DNA of 64,000 nucleotides from Diplonema papillatum (lineage: Eukaryota; Euglenozoa; Diplonemea; Diplonemida; Diplonemidae). The position numbers and the translations under genes are program-made. Location of the stretch: NCBI GenBank assembly GCA_030068145.1, contig JAPJBO010000852.1, positions 1 to 64,000 on the forward strand, given 5' to 3'. Below are positions 8,426 through 19,856 of this stretch, piece by piece. Under the pieces are notes generated by a model. It was not told the DNA's origin, did not search any database, and saw nothing but the letters and a program-made list of their open reading frames with translations. Numbering within the stretch: the stretch's first letter is position 1; each line of letters starts with the position of its first letter.

Positions 8426-9744
8426 TGGTGCTTCGCTTCTCCTTCGACTGCTCGTCTAGCTTCATCAGTTGCGCAATGGAGCCGTCTGATTATTTGTCTT
8501 CGCTTGTGCCTTTTCCGGTGTGCTGGAATTAAGCCTGTCCACCTGGAACTAGTGAATTGCCTGCTGCTGTCGACCAACAGTCTACCAGCAGTCTGTCACC
8601 GTCTATCAGCGGAAGGTGAACCGGATCAGTTTATGTAGTGTTACTAGGCACTACTTTAGTATCCGGCAGGAACTTCCTGCCTCAGTTATTCGAAAGCATG
8701 ACCACGACGAACCCGCAAGTTGTATGCGGTCCCCCCGTTCTGTAAGCGCACCTGTTGGGCGAATTTACCCTGACAACCTCTTAGGTCTCTCATCACGTGC
8801 ATGCATCCAGCAGATGCTTTGGCCTCCGGAATATTTCATTGTTGTGTGAGCTCTGGCGAAGATGAGTGGAGCAAAGCGCATGGCAGAATGAGCTCACCAC
8901 CCGAGCCTGATTCCACAGGGTAATCACGGTGGGTTGAGGCGGGTCTTCTAAGGCTGAATTCATTCTTCTTCCCACCCTCCCTTGCCCCGGCGGTCTCGCC
9001 GGGTTGGCCCATGGGCATGGTCAACAGGCACTCTGTAACCCGCCGTTGCCGTCTTTTCCAAGTACCGCGGGCGTCGTCAACCGTCCGAGCTTTTTCTTCT
9101 TTCACCCATATACAAAGGCTGCGGTTGGAGCTGTCGCGCGGTACGGAAGCCGGTTCCGGAAAAAAAGCCTGGGGGATGTATCCGAAGCAGGGGAGGGGGT
9201 CTGATTCCCGAGTCCTTGCTCTGCCGGAGAGTGGCGCTCAGAACGCCGGAGAGTCCAGCACGACACGCCGAGTGCTCTCGAGCTATTGGGAGAGGTCTGA
9301 TTGTGCGTTATGATGATGTTGCTAACAGGTGCACGCGTTCGGCGTGCGGTGTCGTCGCAAAACCCGCAAAGCGACGCGCGTGTCAACGATTCGAATCACG
9401 CTACGGGCACAAAGAGCTACGTGAGCACGGGCTGTCGAACAGGATCGGCCAATCCCAACGCTTGTACAAGGCCATTCCCCGTTGCCAGTCCGATGCGCGT
9501 CGTTATCTTCACTCCTCGGATTCAGAGATTCATGCTGTTATGGCCTCCTGACACTTGCACACTTGTTGCCCAAAACCATTCGTATCTTCCACCCTAGGGT
9601 CGCTGTCAGGTGCACCATCTCAATCTGTGCTGAGACACTTGCCACGCAATCGCCCGCGATTGAAGGAAGATACCACATTCATGCACGGCATACCCGCACA
9701 TGAAAAAATGGTCTAACATCCCGGATTCTCAAGCGAACGTTAAC
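8426..9744. other. no gene seen
   Basis: About 1.3 kb with short open frames only, none of which I can support as a protein. A T-loop-like GATTCGAATC occurs near 9390 but does not fold as a tRNA. Confidence 0.45.
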
Positions 9745-9842
9745 TCTGTAAAACGAAATCGGTCGGACGCGCCGAGAAATGAAAAGAATGACCTAAATAA
9801 ATCAACCGCCTTTCGGGTGGCTAGTCTGACACTTGCTGTCGT
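9745..9842 (+). repeat. dispersed repeat H, copy 1
   Basis: CCTAAATAAATCAACCGCC, TTTCGGGTGGCTAGTCTGAC and ACTTGCTGTCGTCGGAAAA. Other copies are at 33078-33140, 49970-50035 and 62268-62330, and a weaker one near 50560. It contains the hairpin GCC-TTTC-GGGTGGC. Confidence 0.7.
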
Positions 9843-10060
9843 CGGAAAATACTCGAGGGGCTGCCTTGTGCTTACTTCGAAGGAGGCCAGAGGGGGAGAA
9901 AACAATACAACTACAAAGTGGGTCTTTTTTTGTTGCTTACGCCCGCCACTGAACCCAGATGCACCTGTGTTTCGTATGGGCTACAGCACATTTTACCTCC
10001 TTTGATCTATTGCAGCTGGCAGCCTCCTCAAGTATTTCCTACAAAGCAGGTATCCAAAAA
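9843..10060 (-). mobile_element. element C, copy 2 (reverse)
   Basis: Inverse of 541-768: AATACTCGAGGGGCTGCC at the left, GGCAGCCTCCTCAAGTATTT at the right. It directly abuts repeat H. Confidence 0.75.
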
Positions 10061-10865
10061 AAGAAAATGCAACGACCAAGAACGTTCACCCCTTCCGAAG
10101 TCAATACGGAGTGAGGGTGTCACACCCGCTTTTTCTGGACTCCTTTTTTACCCAAGCTTCTGAAGCTGGCACACTCGACGAGCCCTGGGGATACTACCTG
10201 GTGGGGAGGTTCTTGCGTGTCTTGTTTTTTTTGTAAGATAGCTCAAAGCATATGCAAACTAACACGAAAAGCCTCTAGGCAAAACCCCGTTTTCACATTT
10301 CTTCTGAATAGTCCATTTGTACTGAAGGGAAATCTCCGAAACCACGGTTTCACATGAAGAAGGAGTGAATGAAGCCAACGGAAAAAAGTTCTAAGACAGG
10401 GAAACTCCTCCCCACCAGACAGTACTGCCTTAGCACTAAGCTGAGTCAATCCACCTCCTGCCCGATCGATCCTTGTAGTTTGGGTTAGGGTGCGAAGAAT
10501 CGGTGGCGATAGTTTGCATCGTAGTCGTAATCACCGCGTATTCGAGGTCAGGTCGCTTTCAAGGAGGATAGGTGAATTGGTTCATAAACAAATATTTCCA
10601 CCCAGAGAGAAAGTTCCGTGTCCGAACAGTGCAAAACCCCAGCTCAGGAGGCGTTCCTTTTCCTTCCCCCCGTCACGCAGTTGTATTCTCACCGGCCAAA
10701 GCCTTGGCCCGGCAGCATTTTTTCTTCTCTCTTTCCCTCCGTTCCGCGTTGTGCCTGCCAATGGATTGTCAGCTTGGTGGGCTGTAGCGAACAAGTGGAA
10801 TCCAACTGATTTCCACTGCATCATCACGCTTCATCCCAGTTCTTCAACCCAGGACCACAGGGCTG
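10061..10865. other. no gene; short F and G scraps
   Basis: Contains a partial F-like phrase (TGTCACACCCGCTTTTTCTG, 10118-10137) and a repeat-G-like phrase at 10480-10560 (GGGTTAGGGTGCGAAGAATC). No supported ORF. Confidence 0.45.
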
Positions 10866-11010
10866 TCACGTAGACGTCGCCGGTGGGTCGGTGACGGGCT
10901 ACGCCGGCGACTCCGTCGGCAGATACAAGTTCCTGGGGATCCCGTACGGCCCGCAGGAGTGCATGCTGCCCCTGATGCCGTGCCCGCCGAAGTCAGGATC
11001 ACCCACGCGT
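10866..11010 (+). pseudogene. carboxylesterase 5' fragment with internal deletion
   Basis: Matches the start of the carboxylesterase at 12718 from the codons for DVAGGSVTGYA to KFLGIPYG. It then jumps to the part encoding CPQECLLP, losing roughly 35 codons. It lacks the signal-peptide start. It ends with the same GTCAGGATCACC that ends the other truncated copies. It is the most decayed of the partial copies. Confidence 0.75.
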
Positions 11011-11318
11011 CGTCAGGTCGTTGGCGCTGACGCACCCTCCTAGTTTGGCTGGGGCGGCACATCTGTTACACATTAACGCAGGTGTCCTAAGGCAAGCTCA
11101 CCTACCCTAAATCTCCTCTCGTGCAAACAACAAAACAACGATCCGTATGACTGAGTGTCATCCGACTTTCAACGCGCAAACGTGTTGTCTAATCCCACGA
11201 TCGAATAGCCATGAAAGCTATTTCCAGGATTGGGATGTAGCCGCCGAAGATTTGTTGCTTACAGACCCCAATCCTAAATGCCCGGTACAGGTAATTCACA
11301 CCAGTACCCCCCCCAGAC

Positions 11319-11588
11319 ATGCTGCGCGCAGTGCTTGCAGTGGGGCTTGCCGGGGCCGCGCGCGGCCAGGACAGGGCCGTCACCGTCGACGTCGCCGGCG
11401 GGTCGGTGACGGGCTACGCCTACGACTCCGTCGGCAGCAACAAGTTCCTGGGGATCCCGTACGCCGAGCCCCCTGTGGGCGCGCTCCGGTGGGCGAACCC
11501 CGTGCCGAACACGAACATGGGGCACATCGACGCGAAGGCCCTCGACGTCGGGTGCCCGCAGGGGTGCCTGCTGCCCTGCCCACCGTAG
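11319..11588 (+). pseudogene. truncated carboxylesterase copy (89 codons)
   Basis: Keeps the ATG, signal peptide and first ~85 residues of the intact gene at 12718 almost unchanged (FLGIPYAEPPVGALRWANP present). It then reads LLPCPP and stops at TAG, followed by TCAGGATCACC. It lacks the oxyanion HGG, the catalytic Ser, Glu and His, so it cannot be an esterase. The upstream region resembles that of the intact gene, so it may still be transcribed and make a short secreted peptide; that is inference. Confidence 0.8.
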
Positions 11589-11915
11589 TCAGGATCACCG
11601 CTGACCCACCCTTCACCCACCCACCCTCAACCTTCTCTCGTGCAAGCAACACAACAGCGTTCCGTGCGACTGAGAGTGTCTGATCGACTTGTTTAAGCCG
11701 TACCGAAGCCACCTGAAACCACGTCCACGATTTGGATGCAGCCACCGAAAATTTGTCCCTCAGGGTTTCATACCCTACTTTAGGAGTTGTACACTCCCAT
11801 TACCATTTTTGTATTCATGCATGAGAGGCAGTGTTCTGTCCAAGACTTTCAAAGCAAAGCTACGCATTTCTTCCCCGGACAGGAAATTCACACCTAGAAG
11901 CAGTACCCCCACGAA

Positions 11916-12185
11916 ATGCTGCGCGCAGTGCTTGCAGTGGGGCTTGCCGGGGCCGCGTGCGGCCAGGACAGGGCCGTCACCGTCGACGTCGCCGGCGGGT
12001 CGGTGACGGGCTACGCCTACGACTCCGTCGGCAGCAACAAGTTCCTGGGGATCCCGTACGCCGAGCCCCCTGTGGGCGCGCTCCGGTGGGCGAACCCCGT
12101 GCCGAACACGAACATGGGGCACATCGACGCGAAGGCCCTCGACGCCGGGTGCCCGCAGGAGTGCCTGCTGCCCTGCCCGCCGTAG
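11916..12185 (+). pseudogene. second truncated carboxylesterase copy (89 codons)
   Basis: Same organisation and stop as 11319-11588, differing at a few residues (ACGQ for ARGQ near the signal cleavage site, DAGCPQE for DVGCPQG). Its upstream sequence, from GTTGTACACTCCCATTACC to CCCCACGAAATG, closely matches that of the intact gene. A C/T-rich stretch ending CTTCCCCGGACAG lies 37 bases before the ATG and would suit a 3' splice (or trans-splice) acceptor. Confidence 0.8.
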
Positions 12186-12717
12186 TCAGGATCACCGCTG
12201 ACCCACCCTCCACCCGCCCACCCTCAACCTTCTCTTCTCTCGTGCAAGCAACACAACAGCGTTCCGTGCGACTGAGAGTGTCTGATCGACTTTTTTAAGC
12301 CGTACCGTGCAGCATCTGCCGTGAATAAACTGCCACCTGAAACCACGTCCACGATTTGGATGCAGCCACCGAAAATTTGTCCCTCAGAGTTTTCAAGGCA
12401 GACGGCTGTTTAGTGTTGCAAACGAAACACGAACACGCTGTAATGAGTCTTCCATACACTGGAATCAAGTGCTCCTAAGCAGACGAACTGTACGTGTTGC
12501 AAACGAAACGCAAATAAAGTGAAATAGGGACCTCACACGCTGAAATCGACTGTGAACAATCTGATCGATCTATACCCTACTTTGGGAGTTGTACACTCCC
12601 ATTACCGTTTTTGTATTCATGCATGAGAGGCAGTGTTCTGTCCAAGACTTTCAAAACAAAGCTACGCATTTCTTCCCCGGACAGGTAATTCACACCTAAA
12701 AGCAGTACCCCCACGAA

Positions 12718-14376
12718 ATGCTGCGCGCAGTGCTTGCAGTGGGGCTTGCCGGGGCCGCGTGCGGCCAGGACAGGGCCGTCACCGTCGACGTCGCCGGCGG
12801 GTCGGTGACGGGCTACGCCTACGACTCCGTCGGCAGCAACAAGTTCCTGGGGATCCCGTATGCCGAGCCCCCTGTGGGCGCGCTCCGGTGGGCAAACCCC
12901 GTGCCGAACACGAACATGGGGCACATCGACGCGAAGGCCCTCGACGTCGGGTGCCCGCAGGAGTGCCTGCTGCCGCCCATGACGTGCCCGCCGAAGACGA
13001 GCGAAGACTGCCTCTTCCTCAACGTCTTCACGCCGACGCATCCGGCGGCGTCTAGCCTCCCGGTTCTCTTTTTCATCCACGGAGGCGACTTTTTCCAAGG
13101 GTACGGCGGCGGCGTGTTGTACGATGGGTCTTACTATGCGAACCAGACCAACACCGTCTTCGTCAGCATAAACTACCGCCTCGGCGTCCTCGGATTCCTG
13201 AGTGGGTTCGCGTACGGCGGAAATTACGGGTTGGAAGACCAGCGTGTCGCCTTGCGCTGGGTGCAGACGAACATCGCGCGGTTCGGTGGCGATCCCGGGA
13301 GGGTGACGATCATCGGGCAGTCGGCCGGGGCGATGTCCGCAGCGTTTCACCTAGTTAACCCAGGGTCGGCGGACCTGTTTCACCAGGCGATTATGATGAG
13401 CGAGCCGTTTACCCTTCCGTTCCGACCCCCCGGGTCTGCGGAGGTGCAGGCCCACGCCTTTGCACGGGAGCTGGGGTGCGGCGACTACGACGTCGCGTGC
13501 ATGGCTTCCCGGAACACGTCGGCGGTGATGGCTGCGGACTTGAAGGTGGCCGGGGATTTGTGGACCGACGCGAAAAGCGTGCTGCTGGCGTTCTGCCCGT
13601 GGGTGCCGACGATCAACCAAACGGGCGGCGGGTGGGTCGATCCGACCAACGCGATGTATTGGGGGAACGTGCAGGACAAACCGGTGATCATGGGAAACGT
13701 GGCGAACGAAGGCCGCGTCTTCATCTGGGAGGCGACGCGAAACGCGACGGGAGGGCAGGAGATTCTGTCCCGCACGCAGTACGACGCCCTCACGCTGGCT
13801 GTCTTCCGGGAGAAGGCCGGCGTCGTGCACGCTCGGTACCCGCCGAACGGAACGGACAACAAACCGAGGGCGACCACGGTCGGGTCTGACTACATCTTCG
13901 TGTGCGCCACGCGGAAGATCGCGGTCAACACGATTGAGGCGAAAAAATCGGTCGCCCCGCGGAAGTCGCCTGTGTACCACTACCTCATCGACCGGCCCCT
14001 TTCCTTCGGGAGCAAAGTGTGGATCGGGGACCCGGAGTGCTTCGACTACACCTGCCACGGAGGGGACCTTCCGTTCTCGTTCCCGCAGATGCGCAACCCG
14101 GACCTGCGGAAGTGGAACATCACGTACGCCGAGGGAGAGGTGGCGCTGGCGGCGCAAGTGGCCGGATTTTACAGCAGCTTTGCGCACGGCGAGCAGCCGG
14201 TGGCAGCGGGCGCGTCGTGGCCGGCGCTGGACCCGGCGAAGGGGAACGTTATGCACCTGACTTGCAACGACACGGGAGCCACGTCGAGCGTGCGGGACGG
14301 CTTCATCGGGCAGACGTACGACTGCGACTGGTGGGACACCGCGGTCAACATGTACAACATCAACGGCCCGAACTGA
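12718..14376 (+). CDS. secreted type-B carboxylesterase
   Basis: A 552-residue alpha/beta hydrolase that should hydrolyse carboxylic esters outside the cell. Residues 1-17 are a hydrophobic signal peptide (MLRAVLAVGLAGAACGQ). FLGIPYAEPPVGALRW (43-58) is the family N-terminal motif. SEDCLFLNVFTP (95-106) is the second signature. HGG at 121-123 forms the oxyanion hole. FGGDPGRVTIIGQSAG (189-204) carries nucleophile Ser202 in GQSAG, where animal enzymes usually have GESAG. Glu331 (NEG) and His447 (CHGGD) complete the triad. Length is normal for the family. The ATG is chosen because it starts the signal peptide and is kept in two truncated copies upstream. No introns. The substrate cannot be told from the sequence; several N-glycosylation sites fit secretion. 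Confidence 0.93.
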   Translation: MLRAVLAVGLAGAACGQDRAVTVDVAGGSVTGYAYDSVGSNKFLGIPYAEPPVGALRWANPVPNTNMGHIDAKALDVGCPQECLLPPMTCPPKTSEDCLFLNVFTPTHPAASSLPVLFFIHGGDFFQGYGGGVLYDGSYYANQTNTVFVSINYRLGVLGFLSGFAYGGNYGLEDQRVALRWVQTNIARFGGDPGRVTIIGQSAGAMSAAFHLVNPGSADLFHQAIMMSEPFTLPFRPPGSAEVQAHAFARELGCGDYDVACMASRNTSAVMAADLKVAGDLWTDAKSVLLAFCPWVPTINQTGGGWVDPTNAMYWGNVQDKPVIMGNVANEGRVFIWEATRNATGGQEILSRTQYDALTLAVFREKAGVVHARYPPNGTDNKPRATTVGSDYIFVCATRKIAVNTIEAKKSVAPRKSPVYHYLIDRPLSFGSKVWIGDPECFDYTCHGGDLPFSFPQMRNPDLRKWNITYAEGEVALAAQVAGFYSSFAHGEQPVAAGASWPALDPAKGNVMHLTCNDTGATSSVRDGFIGQTYDCDWWDTAVNMYNINGPN

Positions 14377-14659
14377 ATCGGGACAGTTCCGCGCGAAATT
14401 GCTGTTTGTTCGCCGAGAGAAAGCAAGTTCTCAAGGCAAATAGAGAATAGAAGCTGATGATGCACAGCGAGTGGCGTACTTATCGAAAGAGAAAGGAGCG
14501 GAAACAGCAGAATGCTCCGAATCCAGTTTACCTGGCGCCCAACGTAGGAAAGGAACCATGAACAAGTACGCGGAAAGTAGAGCTCGGAAGTGCAAGGGTT
14601 GCTCCGTTGCGTAAGGTAACGTTGCAAACACAGACGGCGAGATGCTTGCTCAGGCTGGC

Positions 14660-14889
14660 GGGTCCGTTCCGTGGCCGCGGTTCTGCAGCAGCTTTGCGCA
14701 CGGCGGGCAGCCGGTGGCGGCGGGCGTGCCTGTGGCCGGCGCTGGACCCGGCGAAGGAGAACGTTATGCACCTGACTTGCAACGGCACGGAAGCCACGTC
14801 CAGCGTGCGGGACGGCTTCATCGCGCAAACGTACGACTGCGACTGGCGGGACACCCCGGTCAACATGTACAACATCAAGGTCCGAACTG
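14660..14889 (+). pseudogene. 3'-end copy of the carboxylesterase gene
   Basis: Repeats the last ~65 codons of the 12718-14376 gene with small changes and a frame change. Phrases such as MHLTCNGTEATSSVRDGFIA and YDCDWRDTPVNMYNI are readable. The downstream sequence is also duplicated (GATGCACAGCGAGTGGCGT at 14458 and 14989). It has no active-site residues. Confidence 0.8.
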
Positions 14890-17020
14890 AAGTGGGACAG
14901 TTCCACAAAAACAGCTATTTATTCGCCTCGAGAAAACGCAACTTCTCAAGGCAAGGAGAGAGCTTTACTGTCCGAAAGTTGACTTGGATGCACAGCGAGT
15001 GGCGTGCTTATCGAAAGAGAAAGGAGAGGGACCAGCTGGATGCTCCGAATCCAGTTTACCAAGCACATAATGTAGGAAAGGAAACATGAACTAGAGTTCG
15101 CGGAATGTGTAGAGTGATGATGTGAGTTGAGAGGAAGCATCTTGCCGAGAAGAAGGAAGGCAGCTTACTCCTTGTCGGAAGCATGAGTTGCTGGCGGACC
15201 GGACCAGCGCCGCCAAAGGTGTTGCTCCGTTGCCCACGGCAATGTTGTAAACACAGACAGCAGTGCACTCCGCTTAGATCTGGCAGGTGAGTACCGCCAC
15301 CTCCCTTCAACGCGAGCAAGCCAAGCTCTGGCGACTAAACGGCGTCCCGCACGAGATCGTCAGCCGACACAAAGAGAGTCGGACCACCTTCCCTCCCGCC
15401 CCCGGGCCCACGGTTGATATAATACAAGCCCACTATATTTTTTTGTGTGTGATCTTTTGGTATTTTATGGATTCCCAGCGGCGGAAGCGGTGTGGCATGC
15501 CTTCTTGGCCCTTTTTGCTGTGCCAACGAGGGCAGTCACCGATAGTCATAGGGGCTCGTGAGTCAATTTAATGGAAGTTTAATGTCAGCTAATTTCGTGC
15601 AAGCGTCGTCAGGAGCGAAGCGTACCAAACAGTATCCTTCGATTTCGAACTGAAGTGGGACAATCCCATGGTACCGCGTGAATGGCGCGATCGGGCCCAC
15701 GGCAGCGCAAGCCAGCTAACGGTGGTCGCGCACGCAGCCTGTCTGCTCGCGGTCGCGCCGGCCCGGCCCGCAACCGCAGCCGCCATATGGCGGCCACATT
15801 CGCCCGTGCCGTGCCCACACGCCGGCCAGCTCATCCCATCGAGCTAGCAATCCAGCTAAGGGGCACAACCGAGGATCCCGTAGCGTCAGCGGTCCGGCCA
15901 AGGAACGTAGCTGAGGTCCGTTTGGTAGAACAGCGCATTAAACATGAGTTTAATTCGCACACCGGAGCGGCGCCTACGGCTCCGAAGGCAACCGCACGGA
16001 AGGAGAATTAAACGAGCTGCAGGATAATGCTTGGCGGTGTTGGTCCGTACCGTCATACTCCAACTCCTGTGACATGGTAAGCGATGCCAGCATGTTAGCG
16101 TGGGCATTCGTCACCGAGGGTCAGTTCGCCACGCTACGGGCACTTTACCGGAGCTGACGGACGGTGACATTTTCTTGAAGGAGTTATATATACGCGGTAG
16201 TACGGCTATGCAGTGCGTTGCAGCACCAACACCAGCATTAGGCTCCTCTGCTACGATAGGCCTATCATTGGAAATTGAGTGATGCTTTTGACGTTCGGAC
16301 GCCACACCGAAAAACAACGAATATAACCATCGACACCGATGGCACCCAAAATCCGAAAATCCTGGAAATTTTGGGACAATTCAAAAAAACACAAAACATT
16401 CAAAAAGAAATACAAGTCCATCCACAAAATACCAAAAGAAAATACAAGGCTTCTCAACCTGTCGGTCCACCCCCTAACTTCGGTGTGGTCTGCGGCCACG
16501 ATTGAAACCCGAGACGACGAATGAGGTGCGCACAACACCGCGGTGGAAAAAAAGAATACAGAGGACTAGCCCTCAAGGTTTCATGCTCTCTACCTGCGGA
16601 GTCTTGCACCCTTTCTCTTCTCCCCCGTTTTCCCCACTTGTGTGTTTCTAGTTCCATCTTGACTTGATGCTAGCATCAAATCATGCATGAGAGGCAGACA
16701 GTACTGCCTAAACATTATGCTAAGATTTCCCCCCTCGTACACAAACAAACCCGGCACAAACCCCGGGAATACTCCACTAAACATGCTCGGAGGAAATGAG
16801 CAACGCGCCACAAGCACCCACAGCGCTCACTTGCACCCTGTACCACTGAACCAACGTCCAGGGCTAAGCGTTCAACTTCGCCCCACATCTTCTTTGCTGG
16901 GTCAGGCTGTGGCTCTGTTGGTGGCGTGTTCTCATTTTGTCTAACAAATGGGACAGCGGCCAGACTCTACCGGCATCGTGCCGAAAGAGCGCTGATAGGT
17001 GAGTCGTCACCTCCCCTAGC
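14890..17020. other. no gene seen downstream of the esterase cluster
   Basis: The first 370 bases repeat the 3' flank of the intact esterase gene. The rest (15260-17020) is unique, with only short weak frames. Near 16745 is ACAAACCCGGCACAAACCCC, a motif found again near 31205 and 32698. Confidence 0.5.
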
Positions 17021-17231
17021 CATAGTGGTCAAACGATTCGCATGCGATAATAATTATCGCATTATCGCACAAAATTATCGCATATAATCGGCGTGCGATA
17101 ATATGCGATAATCCACAGTACTGTATTTGCCCAGGGTTTAAGCGTGCGATAATGCGAATGAAAATGCGATAATTGGCGCCAAAACCCCAAATGCGATAAT
17201 ATGCGATAATGCGAATCGTTTGACTACTATG
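17021..17231. mobile_element. 211-bp foldback element with CATAG ends and 6-bp target duplication
   Basis: Ends CATAGTGGTCAAACGATTCG and CGAATCGTTTGACTACTATG are inverse, with one mismatch and one length step. The flanks CCTAGC (17015-17020) and CCTAGC (17232-17237) are an exact 6-bp duplication. The interior is repeats of GCGATAAT and ATTATCGC. No ORF. Same design as 2629-3279 and 29525-29586. Confidence 0.9.
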
Positions 17232-17644
17232 CCTAGCTAGCGCCCGCCCGGATCGACCAGCGTTCGATGCGGCTGCTGTATGGAACACTCGCGTGCTCGC
17301 GCAACTGCTGCTGCATGAGGGTGGTAGCCGTGTCGGGACAAGCAGAGAGATCCGAGAGTGATGGCTGGCTGCACACGAAACCAGTGGCGAAGCTCTACGT
17401 GTGTGCAGAGGCACCTTGGGGATCTGGTCGGATCCCCTCATCACTTTAGCTTTTAATTTCTGTTGATTCATCAACAGCTGCTGGGAACTTCATGTAATTT
17501 CTGCCGGGGGGAATACTGAAACCGACGGGGCAAAGTGGGGGTTTCCTGGCCCCGGCGAAACAAAATTTTGCGAAAAGAGTTTTGCTAGGCACAATTTTCC
17601 CACTAAATTATTTTTTCCGACGCTGCGCGTCATCATCCTGAAGT

Positions 17645-17825
17645 GCAAATACTGCCGACGCGTCACTGCTGCTGTGTGCGCTCGGAATGGCGCCGCTCAA
17701 GCGGCCACCTTATGTCACTCGTATGTTTGTAAGTGCTCTGTTCTTCTCCCTGACTTGTTCCCGGATTACGACTACACATACTGCTACGTGTGCAGTCTAT
17801 CGTCACAGATTGTTGCTGCATATGA
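17645..17825 (+). repeat. dispersed repeat M, copy 1
   Basis: GTCACTGCTGCTGTGTGCGC, GGCGCCGCTCAAGCGGCCAC and ATCGTCACAGATTGTTGCTG. It recurs at 49146-49280 and 61432-61566. In the recurrences it is shortened between these phrases. Confidence 0.75.
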
Positions 17826-18054
17826 AGTTCAAACTACTAAGACTCCTGCAACGCTGCGCGAGCTTTTCAAAAGAAGATCAGCTGTCATGCACACGTCCGA
17901 TGCTCGTCGTTTCGCTTCGACATGGACCATCCGACGTCGTTGGCGTTCAAAAGTCTTGCAGCTTGCGACTGGTTCGGACAGTTCTGCAGCTTGCGATTGT
18001 GGGGCGGCACAACAAGGGGAAACCACCCCCCAGGAAAACGAAGAGCCCCAAAAG

Positions 18055-18345
18055 GAGGGGGAAAATACTCGACGTAGCTGCTGCGACTCCGAATGGAAGG
18101 GGGGAAATATAGAGGTAAGGGGCAAATACAGTACAAACACAATCTGATTTGTTCACCGCTTGCACCACCGTGTGTTGTTTTCTCACTCAGGGCTTTTGAC
18201 CTGTTGTGTTTGTGTGATTTGTCGTGTAGGGGTAGACCCGCATGACCTCACGTCCGTTCAACACGTGGTTCGTAGTTACAGCACTTGGGATCCCTTCTGT
18301 TCTTTGTCGGGCAGCATCGTCGAGCATTTCCTTTCAAGCTGGAGC
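18055..18345 (-). mobile_element. MITE-like element IJ, copy 1 (reverse)
   Basis: The left end is GAAAATACTCGACGTAGCTG. The right end, read inward, is GGAAATGCTCGACGATGCTG, an imperfect inverted repeat. Plus-orientation copies at 24432-24690 and 28905-29147. The ends resemble those of element C (AAAATACTCGAGG), so C and IJ probably share a mobilising enzyme. Confidence 0.65.
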
Positions 18346-19856
18346 TAATGTAAAAAAAAAAAAAAAAAAACGAAAGAGCGTGCAACTGCTCCAGCATTCC
18401 CTCCCTGAACTTCCCCTCAAAATTCGGGCCTCGGCACGAGCCAGAAAGAAGCTCCCCAACCGGACTTCGAACCGGAGCCGACAACAAGGCACCCCGGAAA
18501 CCGTTCCTCCTCCCGACCGAACGGAGCTAAAGGATGGCCAGGTACATTCATGTTCCCGATGTTTTCCCTGCACAAAGTCAGACTAGAGTCAAACTCAACA
18601 GGGTCTTCTTCCCCGCTGACAGTTTCAAGTCCGTTCCCTTGACTGCTGTTTCGCCAGATAGTAGGTAGACTTGTGTAGCATTCCGTCTGCAGCACCACCG
18701 GTGAAGCCAAATTGCATCAGAGACAGCGTAACTCCCACTTTGTCAGCAGTCTTTCCTCCCTTTTTCCTTGCTTGGGGCAGTTGCTGGCGGCAGCACCTAC
18801 GCTCTGGGATCACAGGGACCAGAAGAAGAAGCCAATGGTCAGTGAGAAAAGCTTTTTTTTTCCCACCGCCATCTTCTGAGAACGATTTCCTTTTTTTTCC
18901 ACACAGGAAAACCACTGAATGCAACAACAAACAACGAACTTCCGCTCAAGCCGTTTCGTGCGGACCATGTCTCGTCCAGCTTTTCGCAAGCCTTCCGCTT
19001 AGTCCAGCTTAGTGCGTGGGTTGATTGGTGTAATTTCCGGGAGATGCTTGTTTTATCGCATCCCTGATGCTTAGACTCGATCTCGTGCATTAGCCAAGTT
19101 GCCCGCTCATGTTGCCTTTCCGCTAGGCTCAGCTCATGCGTGAATGTGGCGCTTGCCGAACTGTGTCTCTTCCAGCTTTCCCCAAGCCTTCCTGAGGAAG
19201 TTAGAGCCGCGTGGCGGATCGTTATTACGACTGCCCGCTTGCGCTGTGCTCTCCGGCCAGCCTCCGTGCCCTCTTCCGACTTTGCCGCTGCTTATGTACC
19301 CATTCTCCGATCTCCTTTGCCCGGAGACCTTGACCCTGCGAAAGAAGCAGGAACGGGCGCAAAACACCCTCACAACGCTCAAAGAACGAGCAAAAAGCAC
19401 AAACCGGCTCCGATGAAGACGAAGAAAAAAAGGCCGCTCCTGGTCCAGGAACGTGACGGTCAACCACAGCTTGCAAAGCCCGAGCCGGAGGCAGCACAGT
19501 ACAACTCGGTACGCTCTGACCGTCTCGACGAGCTTGTGTTCAGCGCAAGCGCCAAGCCCCAAGGTGCGCCACGCCTTGATGCTTTAGTTTGGGAAATCGG
19601 TAGCCACTTGACCCGTAGGCCCGTGGCTCTGCAGTACCGCCGAACACGTGAAGCTTGGCTCCCGTGTAGCAGGCTTTCCCTGGTACCTAGGATCCGAAAA
19701 AGCAAGAAACCCGAGTGATTCCCATACCCTCCTAAACCCGATGAGACTCGGATCCCGCTGCTGTTTTTCATCCCTCGCTGTTCTTTTCGTAAGCAGCTCT
19801 GATTCCCTCTGCGTTCTTTTCCTTCATGACCCGAAACCATATTGCGCAGCATAATT
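18346..19856. other. no supported gene
   Basis: Begins with an A run (18351-18370). A 192-codon open frame at 19140-19718 starts only with GTG and matches nothing I know, so it is not called. Confidence 0.45.

Noticed and set aside
9330..9420. tRNA suggested by GATTCGAATC
   Set aside because: No cloverleaf on either strand.
12577..14256. Long minus ORFs opposite the carboxylesterase
   Set aside because: Antisense shadows of a gene with all catalytic motifs on the plus strand.
19140..19718. 192-codon plus ORF
   Set aside because: Begins only with GTG, no known motif, and no homologue within the window to support it.
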